Source: Bacteroidota bacterium
GTDB lineage: Bacteria > Bacteroidota > Bacteroidia > Bacteroidales > DTGW01
DNA: 64,000 nucleotides
Assembly (NCBI GenBank): GCA_029550865.1
Contig: JAKPGM010000029.1
Location: 1 to 64,000, forward strand
Reading direction: 5' to 3'
This document shows, one piece after another, positions 17,850-29,052 of this stretch (the first letter of the stretch is position 1; each line of letters begins with the position of its first letter). Under the pieces are notes generated by a model. The model worked only from the letters and a program-made list of their open reading frames with translations. It was not told where the DNA came from and ran no database searches. The position numbers and the translations under genes are program-made.

Positions 17850-20114
17850 TTAATTCACAATCATTTTTGCCTGTGCAATGGGTTTATCCTGTAAATATGC
17901 AGTAACCAGATATATTCCGTTAGCAAAAGGGCTCAGATCTACAGGCAGCTCAAGTTTGGTTGAAGCTGTGGCCTTTTTTTCTAATTTCAACAACTGCTTT
18001 CCGTCGATAGCGCCAATTTCGATGCGTAAATTGCCACTAACGGGTGGGTGAATGCTTATGATAATCCTGTTTTCTGCAGGGTTGGGGTACAGGCTGATGA
18101 TGTTGGGATTTTTTTCAATTTTAACACTTACGTTGGCTACGATATTAAATCGTGCACTTTTCTCGTGCCCTTTGCCTGCGGAATCGAATGCAAATAGCGT
18201 TATCACGTGTTCTCCTACAGGAAGCGGTGCAATTTTTAGGGATTTTACGTTTGCGGGTAACGTTGTGTAGTATTTATTATCGACGTAAATCTCTACAAAG
18301 CTGGCGTTTTTATCGGGGTCGGAGATCGTGTATTGGACAAGAATAGAATCCGATTGTTTATACGACTTGCCAAATGCAGGTGACGAAAGCGTGATCGAAG
18401 GTGGACAATTTGGGGTTAGATGAATCGGTTGGTAAACATAGCTTTGCTTGTTGCCCAGAAGGTAGTCGAGTGCTGCCAATAGGAATGTAGCTGGGGCATT
18501 CCAGTTGATCGCTACCTCGTTTGAGGCGTACGATTCCATTACGTCGGCAAACGATTTGGCAGGTTGTAGATAGGCATATTGCACATTGTCCTGACGACCG
18601 GGATTGGGCCCCCCTGATAAAAATCCCGGAATAGGCATTACGATGTTGTCGGCATATGAGGGTCGATGATGGGGATTCATCACTGGTACTGAACCGTAAT
18701 AGGTAAAAAACGAGTATCCTGTAGCATTTTTCCCCAATAGGTAATCGGCCAGTTCGGCAGCAGCCATTAAATAGGAACTATCGCCACTTAGCTGATAACC
18801 ATAGATGAGTGTTACGCCAGCCTGGGCATAGGCTCCACTACTTCCCCAGAAAAAACCAGTGCGTGAGATCCGATAAGCTCCGGTGTTAATTTCATTTTTA
18901 AGCGTATTGCAGCGAGAAAGTATGGCTGTTTTTATTTTATTCAATAACGTAGTGTCGAGCGTGTTGGATATGGTTGCCAGCGATTGCTGTCCTAACCCTG
19001 CCACATTGGGCCATCCGGGTATCGAATAGGTTTGCAGTATACTGGATTTCGATTGAAGATATTGTGCATAGGCAGTGTCGCTGGTAGTTATGAGCAATTC
19101 AGCAGCAGCCCATATAAATTCATCGCTGAAGTTACCATCGCCATATTCACCGGTATGGATATCCGAAGGATTTTTAAAGACAACGTTGGGATGGTTTATT
19201 GCCCATTGCCAGGCTTTTTGAGCCATTTCGATGCAATGGTTGGCAAATGCAGTATCAAAGGGTCGGTAGATGCGTCCTGCCATTGCCATCATGGCTGCAA
19301 AGTCGAGGGTAGCTGCAGTCCCTTTGCCAATGAAATATCGTTCGGCCAGGTCGGCTTCGGGCATGATGAAGCCTGAAAAATTGGCTGTAGTGACTTTATG
19401 GAACACGCCTCCATCGGTGTCCTGCATGGTAGCCAGCCAGTCGAGTTCAAATCGAACCTCATCGAGCAGATCGTTGATGCCATTGCCCGACTCGGGAATA
19501 GAAACCGTTGAATCGGAAAAATAGTTGGGGAAAAGCTCATATAGTTGAAGCAAGTTGGCAACGCTAATACCCGCATTTACGGTATACTTACCGTAGTCGC
19601 CTGCGTCGTACCAGCCGCCCGGCGAGGCACCTGTGCCCGTTCGACCTGTTGAGGCATGATAAATTACAACCGTATCGGGGTGTCCTGCTTTCCTCGACCA
19701 TAATCCTGCGTAGGGCTGACTAAGTTCGTACGAGCAGCGCTGATAATAATAACTACGCAGCGACCCATAGGCTACATCCCGTAATACCTGTGCTGAGATT
19801 GGGAAGGGTAACGAAGTCGTTCCCGTTGATAGGCGTATACAATATTGACCCTCTGCGGTTACTGCCGAAAAATCAGCCCATCGGACCGAATCACCGGAAT
19901 CAGCATCGTATAGTATTGACGAAAGATTTCCATTAAACACAACAGTGCTGTCGGGTAATTTAACTATGCTAAACGTAGTTGCTAGGGTTTCTTTGATTAT
20001 AGCAATTTTATGGGCGTGTGGGTAATAGCCCAGCTGATTGATTCGAATATTCATGTACTGTGCACCCAACATTGTGCCTAACAACAGGCACAGGATGGTC
20101 GTTAACGTTTTCAT
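17850..20114 (-). CDS. T9SS-exported endoglucanase, glycoside hydrolase family 9
   Basis: 754 residues. Order: signal peptide (about 1-18); CelD_N-type immunoglobulin domain (about 20-105, IRINQLGYYPHAHKIAII); GH9 (alpha/alpha)6 barrel (about 110-555) with catalytic-base motif YDAGDYGKY (Asp170, Asp173), NPHHRPS near 480 and the acid Glu533 in SNEVAINWNAP; an Ig-like domain (about 575-665, SITLSSPAFGKSYKQSDSIL); and a C-terminal type A T9SS sorting domain (about 675-754, ISLYPNPAENRIIISI to IAQAKMIVN). Probably a cell-surface or released beta-1,4-glucanase acting on cellulose or mixed-linkage glucan. Stands alone. Key residues are intact. Exact substrate is inference. Confidence 0.94.
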   Translation of the reverse strand: MKTLTTILCLLLGTMLGAQYMNIRINQLGYYPHAHKIAIIKETLATTFSIVKLPDSTVVFNGNLSSILYDADSGDSVRWADFSAVTAEGQYCIRLSTGTTSLPFPISAQVLRDVAYGSLRSYYYQRCSYELSQPYAGLWSRKAGHPDTVVIYHASTGRTGTGASPGGWYDAGDYGKYTVNAGISVANLLQLYELFPNYFSDSTVSIPESGNGINDLLDEVRFELDWLATMQDTDGGVFHKVTTANFSGFIMPEADLAERYFIGKGTAATLDFAAMMAMAGRIYRPFDTAFANHCIEMAQKAWQWAINHPNVVFKNPSDIHTGEYGDGNFSDEFIWAAAELLITTSDTAYAQYLQSKSSILQTYSIPGWPNVAGLGQQSLATISNTLDTTLLNKIKTAILSRCNTLKNEINTGAYRISRTGFFWGSSGAYAQAGVTLIYGYQLSGDSSYLMAAAELADYLLGKNATGYSFFTYYGSVPVMNPHHRPSYADNIVMPIPGFLSGGPNPGRQDNVQYAYLQPAKSFADVMESYASNEVAINWNAPATFLLAALDYLLGNKQSYVYQPIHLTPNCPPSITLSSPAFGKSYKQSDSILVQYTISDPDKNASFVEIYVDNKYYTTLPANVKSLKIAPLPVGEHVITLFAFDSAGKGHEKSARFNIVANVSVKIEKNPNIISLYPNPAENRIIISIHPPVSGNLRIEIGAIDGKQLLKLEKKATASTKLELPVDLSPFANGIYLVTAYLQDKPIAQAKMIVN

Positions 20115-20605
20115 AGGCGGTGATTTTAGGATATTTTGCCGGTAAAGATAGTGCTTCTGAGGGAAAGATGACCATAACTAAACCAATCATTTACAAATTT
20201 ATACCTGTCTTAAATCTGCGAGTTTCAATAGACGATTTCGAAACATTATAAACCTTGATAATTCTACCTATACCCACGATTGGCACGCCTATCCTTTGCA
20301 AGGCGAGGAACTTGGGGTAAGATTTAAATGAGAATGGCTGGAGCAGAGTTTTTTTAACGTTCCTCTTACGGGGTTGGAAAGGGTATGAATATAAATTCAC
20401 TTTCAGTCATGCTGTTGCGTTAAAGGGGATTTCCACAACTGTAATAAATTAAAGTCATTCTCGATAATAATTTGTAGAATCAGCATTAACAGTCAGTGTT
20501 TAATCAAGCATTTTTCTTCAGAACTGAATTTTCAAGGGAGCCATAGATATTTTTGTTATCAAAAATTGCTTAATATTACCACAAAATAAATCTGTAAAGA
20601 GATAC
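20115..20605. other. Intergenic region, nothing recognised
   Basis: About 490 bases between divergent GH9 and acyltransferase genes. An open frame of 69 codons on the minus strand (20191-20400) has no family features and I do not call it. No convincing promoter or hairpin was seen beyond AT-rich sequence before 20606. Confidence 0.5.
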
Positions 20606-21670
20606 ATGAGTAATCGCCGTCCCCATTTTCATACCTTTGATGCTCTTCGTTTTTTTTCTTTTTTGGTAGTCTTCCTTCATCATAGCCCTGTTCCTAAAAC
20701 ATCCTGGTTTTCTTATTTTGCCCAAAGTGGGGGAATAGGGGTTGTATTCTTTTTTGTGCTCAGTGGATTTTTAATTACGTATATTTTACTTGATGAGAAG
20801 GTTAATACCCAGACGATTTCCTTAAAAAAATTTTACATTCGTCGTATTTTAAGGATATGGCCTTTGTTTTATGCGATGTTATTGTTTGCCTATTGTACTC
20901 CATTTCTTTTGAATATCTTTCATCTTTCATCTTCAAGTGAGGGCTATCAGCCCAACTGGTTGATGTCGGTGTTGTTTCTTGAAAATTATAAAATGATGCT
21001 AAGCGGGAGTCTTCCTAATGTGTCGCCTTTGGGGGTGATGTGGTCGCTCTGTATCGAGGAGCATTTTTACCTCGTGTGGGGAATTCTTGTGGCATGGCTT
21101 TCAGTAAAAAGAATCCCAGCTCTTATCGTGATTTCCATTGTGGTGGCTAATGTTTGCAGAGTCATTTATGTTCAAAAGGGATTATCTACAATAGATTTAT
21201 TTACCAATATCGATTATTTTGCATTTGGATCCATTCCTGCCTATTTGCTTGTGATGCGAAAAGAATTCATTCGATGGCTGGAAAATATTCATTTTAGCAT
21301 TAAATATATTGTTGCCACTGTATCAGCGGGACTTATTTTTATTTTGCCCCATGTTCGTATTCAAAGGATTGAGTTAATTGCTCCTTTTTTTCTGGGCGTT
21401 TTTTTCGCGCTTACCATATTGTTTACATTATCGCGCAGCAATTGTCTTAAAATCAGTGATGATTCATTGATAAGCAGGCTGGGTATCTATACCTATGGAC
21501 TTTACCTGTTTCATACGATAGTGATCAATTTTTTCCATCACACTAGGATTATCAACTATGGCTGGCCTTTGTTTGTTTTCATATCTTTAATGGTTACAAT
21601 TCTTGTAAGCATGCTTTCGTATCATATTTTTGAGAAGCAGTTTCTTAAGTTAAAAAGATATTTTTATTAA
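20606..21670 (+). CDS. Acyltransferase 3-family membrane protein (OafA/YrhL-like)
   Basis: 354 residues, almost entirely membrane segments (about ten). It opens with the family signature HTFDALRFFSFLVVFLHH, whose His pair is the presumed catalytic site, followed by GGIGVVFFFVLSGFLITYIL, FYIRRILRIWPLFY and WSLCIEEHFYLVWG. Such proteins O-acetylate or otherwise acylate surface polysaccharides, peptidoglycan or lipids. The acceptor here is unknown and no polysaccharide cluster is adjacent. A single gene; guaB begins about 110 bases later. Confidence 0.92.
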   Translation: MSNRRPHFHTFDALRFFSFLVVFLHHSPVPKTSWFSYFAQSGGIGVVFFFVLSGFLITYILLDEKVNTQTISLKKFYIRRILRIWPLFYAMLLFAYCTPFLLNIFHLSSSSEGYQPNWLMSVLFLENYKMMLSGSLPNVSPLGVMWSLCIEEHFYLVWGILVAWLSVKRIPALIVISIVVANVCRVIYVQKGLSTIDLFTNIDYFAFGSIPAYLLVMRKEFIRWLENIHFSIKYIVATVSAGLIFILPHVRIQRIELIAPFFLGVFFALTILFTLSRSNCLKISDDSLISRLGIYTYGLYLFHTIVINFFHHTRIINYGWPLFVFISLMVTILVSMLSYHIFEKQFLKLKRYFY

Positions 21671-21748
21671 TTGTGGTATTGCTTATCCCGAGAGGGATTA
21701 AGAAAAATTAAAAACATATTTGCGGGATATACCAAAGTATTTTTGTAA

Positions 21749-23248
<1,500 letters not shown>

Positions 23249-23274
23249 ACAAATGAACCCAAAAATGTAACAGT

Positions 23275-25239
23275 ATGAGAAAGGTTTTTGCAGTATTGTC
23301 GTTTGTCACTTTCCTATTCTTTAATAATACTGTCCAGTCACAACAAAATGATCCGGTAATTGTCACTATTGGTCCTAAAAAAATTACTAAATCCGAATTT
23401 CTTCGCACCTATACCAAGAACAATCCTGAAGGGAAATTCGATCGCAAGTCGTTGGACGATTACATGCAGTTGTTCATTAATTTTAAGTTAAAGGTCATAG
23501 AAGCCGAACATCTGGGCATGGACACCTTGTCGTCGTTTGTCTCGGAATATAATTCGTATCGTGAGCAGCTTGCCAGGCCTTATTTAATCGATAAGGAAAC
23601 TGAAGAAAAGCTTGTTCGCGAGGCATACGATCGTTTACACTATGATGTTCACGCTCGACAAATATTTATTCGGTGTGGGGAATTACTTCCCCCTGCCGAT
23701 ACGGTTGAACCCTACAAAAAAGCATGGGAAGCATACAACAAGCTCAAGGCTGGAGTACCCTGGGACAGTGTGTTTGACCAATATGCTCAGGACAATTATG
23801 CGCTTAAAACTAAAGGTGACGTTGGGTATTTTACGGCACTACAGATGATATATCCTTTCGAAAATGTTGCATACAGCCTTAAACCTGGTGAAATTGCACC
23901 TCCCCTTCGAACTCACCTGGGTTATCATATTATTCAAGTGCTCGATAAGCGCCCTTCTTTGGGAGAAATAAAAGTGCAACATATCATGGTAGCATTTCCC
24001 GAAAATGCTACACGCAAACAGATTGACTCGGCTAAAGCTGTAATTGATGATTTGTATCAAAAGCTTCAGAATGGGGCTCGTTTTGAGGACCTGGCCAGCC
24101 AGTACTCCGACGATAAACGAACGGCTAAACGGGGGGGCGAACTCGACTGGTTCGGTACAGGGCAGATGATTGCGGCTTTTGAAAAAGAAGCATTTGCACT
24201 TAAAAATGATGGCGATTACTCGGCACCCTTCAAAACCGATTTCGGTTGGCACATTGTTAAACGTATTGCTGTAAGGCCTATATCACCATACGACAACCTG
24301 AAAGAGTCCCTTCGTAATCGTGTAAACAGGGATAGAAGAGGTGAACTCATTAAAGTCAATCTGGCCGAGAAGGTAAAAAAAGAGTTTGGTTTTAAGGAAA
24401 ACCACCAGGCCCTCAAAGAACTTGCTAAATATATCGACAGCACAGCGTATCGTGCCGAATGGAAGCCCGAAAAGGCAAAGCCTATTGAGGAACTCCCCAT
24501 CTTCACCATTGGAAACAAGACTTATAAAATTAAGGATTTCACTCCTTATCTGGCCAAACGTCGTTTTCGTAAGCCAGCTACAATTGACATGAGCATTAAT
24601 TATTTCTACGGACTGTTCGCGCAAGAACAAATAATAGATTACTATAAATCGCAACTGGAAAATAAATACCCCGATTTCCGTTTCCTTTTGCAGGAATTTC
24701 ATGACGGTATTCTTTTATTTAACCTGATGGAAAAGATGGTGTGGACCAAGGCAGCAAAAGACAGTGCTGGACTGGCACAGTATTATCAGCAACATAAGGA
24801 CGAGTATCAGTGGAAACAACGCGTTGAGGCGCTTGTAGTGTCTTCTCCTGATAAGGAATATGTCGATAAAGCTTATGCGTATGCTCAAGATTTTCTAAAT
24901 AGTAAAATTTCATCCGAAAATATCTGGAAAGCTATTTGTCCCGATACTACGCAAGCTTGCTTTAATTGTCAGGTAAATCTTTTTGAAAAAGGCGATAATA
25001 CGATATTGGATAGTATAGGTTGGGAAATAGGGGTAAGTCCGATCGTTTTCAGGGAAGGAAAATATGGTTTCTTTGTCAAAAAAGCTCTTTACGAACCTCG
25101 TCCAAAAACTTTCGAGGAAGCAAAAGGTACCTGTTTGGCCGATTATCAAAACTATCTTGAAAATCAGTACCTGGCCGAATTGCGTAAAAAATACCCTGTA
25201 AAGGTTGAGGAAAAAGTACTTCAGAGTTTGGTTAAATAA
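23275..25239 (+). CDS. Periplasmic peptidyl-prolyl isomerase with two PpiC/parvulin domains
   Basis: 654 residues. Signal peptide to about residue 22. A SurA-N-like helical region follows (VTIGPKKITKSEFLRTYTKN). Two parvulin domains lie at about 120-220 (VHARQIFIRC, GDVGYFTALQMIYPFENVAY, LGYHIIQVL) and about 230-330 (IKVQHIMVAFPE, GGELDWFGTGQMIAAFEKEA, FGWHIVKRI). A long C-terminal helical half (about 340-654) has no catalytic signature. Probable outer-membrane protein chaperone in the periplasm. First of four closely spaced genes (gaps of 8, -8 and 21 bases) ending in an OstA-like protein. Confidence 0.93.
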   Translation: MRKVFAVLSFVTFLFFNNTVQSQQNDPVIVTIGPKKITKSEFLRTYTKNNPEGKFDRKSLDDYMQLFINFKLKVIEAEHLGMDTLSSFVSEYNSYREQLARPYLIDKETEEKLVREAYDRLHYDVHARQIFIRCGELLPPADTVEPYKKAWEAYNKLKAGVPWDSVFDQYAQDNYALKTKGDVGYFTALQMIYPFENVAYSLKPGEIAPPLRTHLGYHIIQVLDKRPSLGEIKVQHIMVAFPENATRKQIDSAKAVIDDLYQKLQNGARFEDLASQYSDDKRTAKRGGELDWFGTGQMIAAFEKEAFALKNDGDYSAPFKTDFGWHIVKRIAVRPISPYDNLKESLRNRVNRDRRGELIKVNLAEKVKKEFGFKENHQALKELAKYIDSTAYRAEWKPEKAKPIEELPIFTIGNKTYKIKDFTPYLAKRRFRKPATIDMSINYFYGLFAQEQIIDYYKSQLENKYPDFRFLLQEFHDGILLFNLMEKMVWTKAAKDSAGLAQYYQQHKDEYQWKQRVEALVVSSPDKEYVDKAYAYAQDFLNSKISSENIWKAICPDTTQACFNCQVNLFEKGDNTILDSIGWEIGVSPIVFREGKYGFFVKKALYEPRPKTFEEAKGTCLADYQNYLENQYLAELRKKYPVKVEEKVLQSLVK

Positions 25240-25247
25240 TATTTGAA

Positions 25248-26084
25248 ATGGCAAAATACCTGTTGGCAGTTTTGTTGCTTTTTTTTACTGGTTGGTGTAA
25301 AAAGCAATCTGACAACCCACCTGTAGCAAAGGTAGGTAATGCAGTGCTTTATAAGTCGGACCTGGCACGGTTAATCCAGCCAGGTATGACGCTTACGGAT
25401 AGCAATATGCTGGCCAAAAGCATTATTGACAAGTGGGTACGCAAACAATTGATAATGCAGCAGGCTTTGCTTAATCTTACCGATGCTGAAAAGAATGTAG
25501 AAAAAGAACTGGAAGAATATCGAACTTCTTTAATTATCTACAAATACGAGCAGAAATATATTCAGGAACGGCTCGATACGACAGTTACTGAACAGGAAAT
25601 GCAAAAATATTATGCCGACAATTTGCAAAGTTTTATTTTACCTACTTCGGTAGCTAAGGTACAGTTTGTTCAATTGCCTCTGGCAGTGAAAACCGATCTT
25701 GTACGACAATGGCTTTTACAAGCTAACGAGGAAAGCGTTAAAAAAATTCAAGAATTTTGCTATCAGGTAGCTGTTAAATACGAGTATTTTGGCGATCGTT
25801 GGGTAAGCTTCGACAACATAAAAATGCTTTTCCCTTATGCTTTGGTCCCTTCTGACCAGTATATGATGAGTAATAAACTATATGAAACATCCGATACCTC
25901 TTATCACTACTTGCTATATCTTCGCGAAATTAAACCTAAAGGCGCCCAGGCTCCCTATGAATTTGTAAGGGATAATATCCGAAATATCATTATTCTCAAG
26001 CGCAAGCAAAAACTTGTAAATGACCTGGAAAATAATATCTATCTCGATGCGTTGAATAAAAACAAATTTACGATTTATGAATAG
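25248..26084 (+). CDS. SurA-N-like chaperone lipoprotein lacking a parvulin domain
   Basis: 278 residues. A probable lipoprotein signal ends at FFTGWC. A SurA-N-like segment (PPVAKVGNAVLYKSDLARLI, then SIIDKWVRKQLIMQQAL) and a helical middle follow. Where a PpiC domain would be expected, the region from about 135 (FILPTSVAKVQFVQLP) to 260 keeps the beginning of the fold but lacks the GGxLGWF-type and GYHI-type catalytic stretches of its neighbours. It may therefore be a chaperone rather than an isomerase. It is eight bases downstream of one PpiC gene and overlaps the start of the next by eight bases, so it is certainly translated in the same operon. Confidence 0.8.
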   Translation: MAKYLLAVLLLFFTGWCKKQSDNPPVAKVGNAVLYKSDLARLIQPGMTLTDSNMLAKSIIDKWVRKQLIMQQALLNLTDAEKNVEKELEEYRTSLIIYKYEQKYIQERLDTTVTEQEMQKYYADNLQSFILPTSVAKVQFVQLPLAVKTDLVRQWLLQANEESVKKIQEFCYQVAVKYEYFGDRWVSFDNIKMLFPYALVPSDQYMMSNKLYETSDTSYHYLLYLREIKPKGAQAPYEFVRDNIRNIIILKRKQKLVNDLENNIYLDALNKNKFTIYE

Positions 26085-27417
26085 CATGCGTTGGCTGTTT
26101 TTTTTGCTCCTAAGCATTATACATTCCAATATTTTTGCCCAGGAACGTAAAGTGGTTGTCGACAAGATCATTGGAGTGGTGGGTAATAGTATTATCCTAC
26201 AATCCGATTTTGAGCAGCAACTATTACAATACAAGGCGCAGCGCATGCGGGTGGATCCCTGTTTTGTATTCGAAAACTTTCTTATTCAGAAGTTGATGGT
26301 AAATCAGGCCAAGGTCGATAGTATAGAAGTTTCAGAGGCTACGGTGGAAATGCAGTTGAATAACCGCATCGATATGTACATTCAGCAGGCTGGTTCGCGT
26401 GAAAAGTTGGAAGAGTATTTCAATCGATCTCTTTCCCAAATTAAAGAGGACATGCGCCAACCCATGCGTGAGCAATTGATTATGCAAAAGATGTCGGGCG
26501 AAATTACCAAGAATCTTAAAATTACCCCTTCCGAGGTAGAGGCCTTCTACCTATCGTTACCCCCCGACAGTATACCGCTGGTTAATACTCAGTATGAGTA
26601 TAAGCAAATCGTTATTCATCCTCCGTATACCGAACAGGCTATTTTTGAAATCAAAAATCAGCTGCTGAATCTTCGTAAGGCTGTGCTCGATGGGCGCAGT
26701 TTTGCCTCGTTGGCAGTGATATATTCCGAAGATCAGGCCTCGGCTGTGAATGGGGGCGAAATAGGTTTCATGTCGCGCGGCGAACTTGACCCCGAATATG
26801 CTCGAGTGGCTTTTAGCCTTAAAGAAGGTGCAGTATCTGGTATTGTCGAAACCCAATTTGGATATCATCTCATTCAGGTCATTAAACGCGATGGCGATAG
26901 GGTTAACACCCGTCATATTCTCATGCGCCCTAAACCCACCGAAAAAGAAATCAAATATGCATACAACAAGCTCGACTCTATCCTTACGCTCATAAAGAAC
27001 GATAGTATTACTTTTGAAAAAGCTGCTTTCCTATTTTCTACCGACGAAGCCACAAAAATGTCATACGGTCAGGTGGTCAATCCATACAACAGCAGTACCC
27101 GCTTTGAAATTGACCAGTTGCCGCAGGAGGATTATGTGATGCTTAAAAAGCTTAATATAGGAGAAATTTCTGCTCCATTTCAGTCGACCGATGCCGCCAA
27201 GCGTCCTATCTTTAAAATTGTGAAATTGGTCAACCGCATTGAACCCCATAAAGCTAACCTGAAGGACGATTATCAGCTTATCCAGGAAATGGCACTGGAA
27301 AATAAAAAGAAAAAGATTATCGACGAGTGGATTGATAATAAAATAAAAACCACCTACATCCGTATCGATCCTTCTTTTGCAAAATGCAAGTTTGAACATT
27401 CGGGCTGGATTAAATAG
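26077..27417 (+). CDS. surA: SurA-like periplasmic chaperone/peptidyl-prolyl isomerase
   Basis: 446 residues. The signal peptide ends about IFAQ; an alternative ATG three codons downstream would remove the overlap with the preceding gene. SurA_N domain: VDKIIGVVGNSIILQSDFEQ at the start, LIQKLMVNQAKVDSIEVSEA in the middle. First parvulin domain at about 170-275 (YKQIVIHPP, GGEIGFMSRGELDPEYARVA, FGYHLIQVI). The second at about 280-385 (VNTRHILMRPKP) is more divergent. SurA escorts outer-membrane beta-barrels to the BAM machinery. Position just before an OstA/LptA-like gene parallels the surA-lptD linkage of proteobacteria. Symbol by family, not proven orthology. Confidence 0.9.
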   Translation: MNSMRWLFFLLLSIIHSNIFAQERKVVVDKIIGVVGNSIILQSDFEQQLLQYKAQRMRVDPCFVFENFLIQKLMVNQAKVDSIEVSEATVEMQLNNRIDMYIQQAGSREKLEEYFNRSLSQIKEDMRQPMREQLIMQKMSGEITKNLKITPSEVEAFYLSLPPDSIPLVNTQYEYKQIVIHPPYTEQAIFEIKNQLLNLRKAVLDGRSFASLAVIYSEDQASAVNGGEIGFMSRGELDPEYARVAFSLKEGAVSGIVETQFGYHLIQVIKRDGDRVNTRHILMRPKPTEKEIKYAYNKLDSILTLIKNDSITFEKAAFLFSTDEATKMSYGQVVNPYNSSTRFEIDQLPQEDYVMLKKLNIGEISAPFQSTDAAKRPIFKIVKLVNRIEPHKANLKDDYQLIQEMALENKKKKIIDEWIDNKIKTTYIRIDPSFAKCKFEHSGWIK

Positions 27418-27438
27418 CCCATGCATTTAAAATAGCAC

Positions 27439-28956
27439 ATGAACATGCAGTTTTTCCGACAGATATTCCTTGTCGTTCTGAAGTTTTTCCTGCTGAGCTC
27501 ATTGTTTCTAAAGGGACAGGAGAGTCGACAAATAGAAATTTTAAACACGGATGTGCTGGAATATAATAAAAAATCGGGCGTCGAGGCTCGAAAACTTATT
27601 GGTAATGTGCAATTTCGGCACGAACAAGCTCTCATGTTCTGCGATTCGGCCTATTTTTATACCGATGAGAATAAAGTCGATGCTTTTGGCAATGTTTCTA
27701 TTCATCAGGGCGATACGTTGCATCTTTATGGGAACACTTTTCAGTACGATGGAAATACTAAAATGGTTCGTATGCGCGATAAGGTAAGACTTGTCGATAA
27801 ACAAACAACGCTTTCGACCGACTACCTCGACTACGATATTCGTCAAAGCGTGGGTTTTTACACCAATGGCGGTACCATTATTAATGCTAACAATCAGCTT
27901 AAAAGCCAGGAGGGTTATTATTATACCAACAGTAAAACTTTTTTCTTTAAAGACAATGTTGAGATTCGTAATCCCCAGTATACCATGTATTCCGATACCT
28001 TAAAATACAACACGGTGACTCGTACTGCTTTTTTCCTGGGACCTACCCGAATTATTTCCAAGAATAATCTTATTTACTGCGAAAACGGCTGGTATAACAC
28101 GCAAAAAAATACCTCCAAATTTTATCGGAATGCTTATTTAACTGGGGAGGGACGTTATTTAACTGGCGACTCATTGTTTTATGATAGGAATAAAGGCCAG
28201 GGGTACGCCTTTAGCCATGTGCGACTGATCGACTCTACCCGACGGGTTATCCTTACGGGCAATTATGCTAATTATATTGAACGTCCCGAATATGCCTTAC
28301 TTACCGACAGCGCAATGCTTACGTTTTATAACGAAAAAGATTCTCTTTTTTTACACGCCGACACACTCATGCTCCAGAGTATGCAGGATAGCGCAAACAA
28401 TAAGTTGATTCGAGCATTTTATGGCGTAAAATTCTTTAAAACCGATTTACAGGGAATGGCCGATTCTGCGGTTTTCTCTACGATCGATTCAACTTTACAT
28501 CTGTTTCATACTCCTGTTCTGTGGACAGGCGAAAACCAGATTTCAGCCGAAAAAGTTGAACTCCATTTTGCTAATCAGCAGCTACAAACTATCGATTTTA
28601 TAAACGATGGGTTTATTGTGGCCCACGAAGGTGCTGACCAATATAGCCAGGTGAAAGGCAAAAATATCCGGGGATTTTTTAAAAAAAATGAATTGTATCG
28701 CCTATTTGTTTCGGGTAACGGACAAACGCTCTATTATGCAAAAGACAAAGATCGAATTATTGGGGTAAACCGTGCGCTGTGTTCGCAGATCAACGTAATG
28801 GTTCAAAATCGTAAAATTTCGCGTATTGTCTTTCTTACACAGCCCGATGCTATCTTTTATCCACTCAGTAAGCTGCCAGAAGAAGAAAAAAAATTAAAAG
28901 GTTTTGTTTGGTACGAAGAGAAACGTCCCTATTCTCGCGAGGATATTTTTCGCTAA
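27439..28956 (+). CDS. OstA-like LPS transport protein
   Basis: 505 residues. A signal peptide to about residue 27 is followed by an LptA/OstA-type beta-jellyroll built from short repeats such as VEARKLIGNVQFRHEQALMF, DAFGNVSIHQGDTLHLYGN, NVEIRNPQYTMYSDTLKYN and TGEGRYLTGDSLFYD. This is the Bacteroidota OstA-like family, longer than E. coli LptA, expected to bridge lipid A-containing molecules across the periplasm. Last gene of the envelope cluster after SurA (21-base gap). It lacks the C-terminal LptD barrel, so it is not LptD itself. Confidence 0.88.
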   Translation: MNMQFFRQIFLVVLKFFLLSSLFLKGQESRQIEILNTDVLEYNKKSGVEARKLIGNVQFRHEQALMFCDSAYFYTDENKVDAFGNVSIHQGDTLHLYGNTFQYDGNTKMVRMRDKVRLVDKQTTLSTDYLDYDIRQSVGFYTNGGTIINANNQLKSQEGYYYTNSKTFFFKDNVEIRNPQYTMYSDTLKYNTVTRTAFFLGPTRIISKNNLIYCENGWYNTQKNTSKFYRNAYLTGEGRYLTGDSLFYDRNKGQGYAFSHVRLIDSTRRVILTGNYANYIERPEYALLTDSAMLTFYNEKDSLFLHADTLMLQSMQDSANNKLIRAFYGVKFFKTDLQGMADSAVFSTIDSTLHLFHTPVLWTGENQISAEKVELHFANQQLQTIDFINDGFIVAHEGADQYSQVKGKNIRGFFKKNELYRLFVSGNGQTLYYAKDKDRIIGVNRALCSQINVMVQNRKISRIVFLTQPDAIFYPLSKLPEEEKKLKGFVWYEEKRPYSREDIFR

Positions 28957-29052
28957 AATATTGGGATATCTTTAAGATGCTAATAAGTTTGTTTTAAATT
29001 TTGTTCTGGTGAGACATTATTGATGGAAATAAAATCAGAATTTTAAAGGGAA

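Noticed and set aside
20191-20400. 69-codon minus-strand open frame upstream of the GH9 gene
   Set aside because: Basic, low-complexity translation with no recognisable motif, no clear start context and no conserved pattern.
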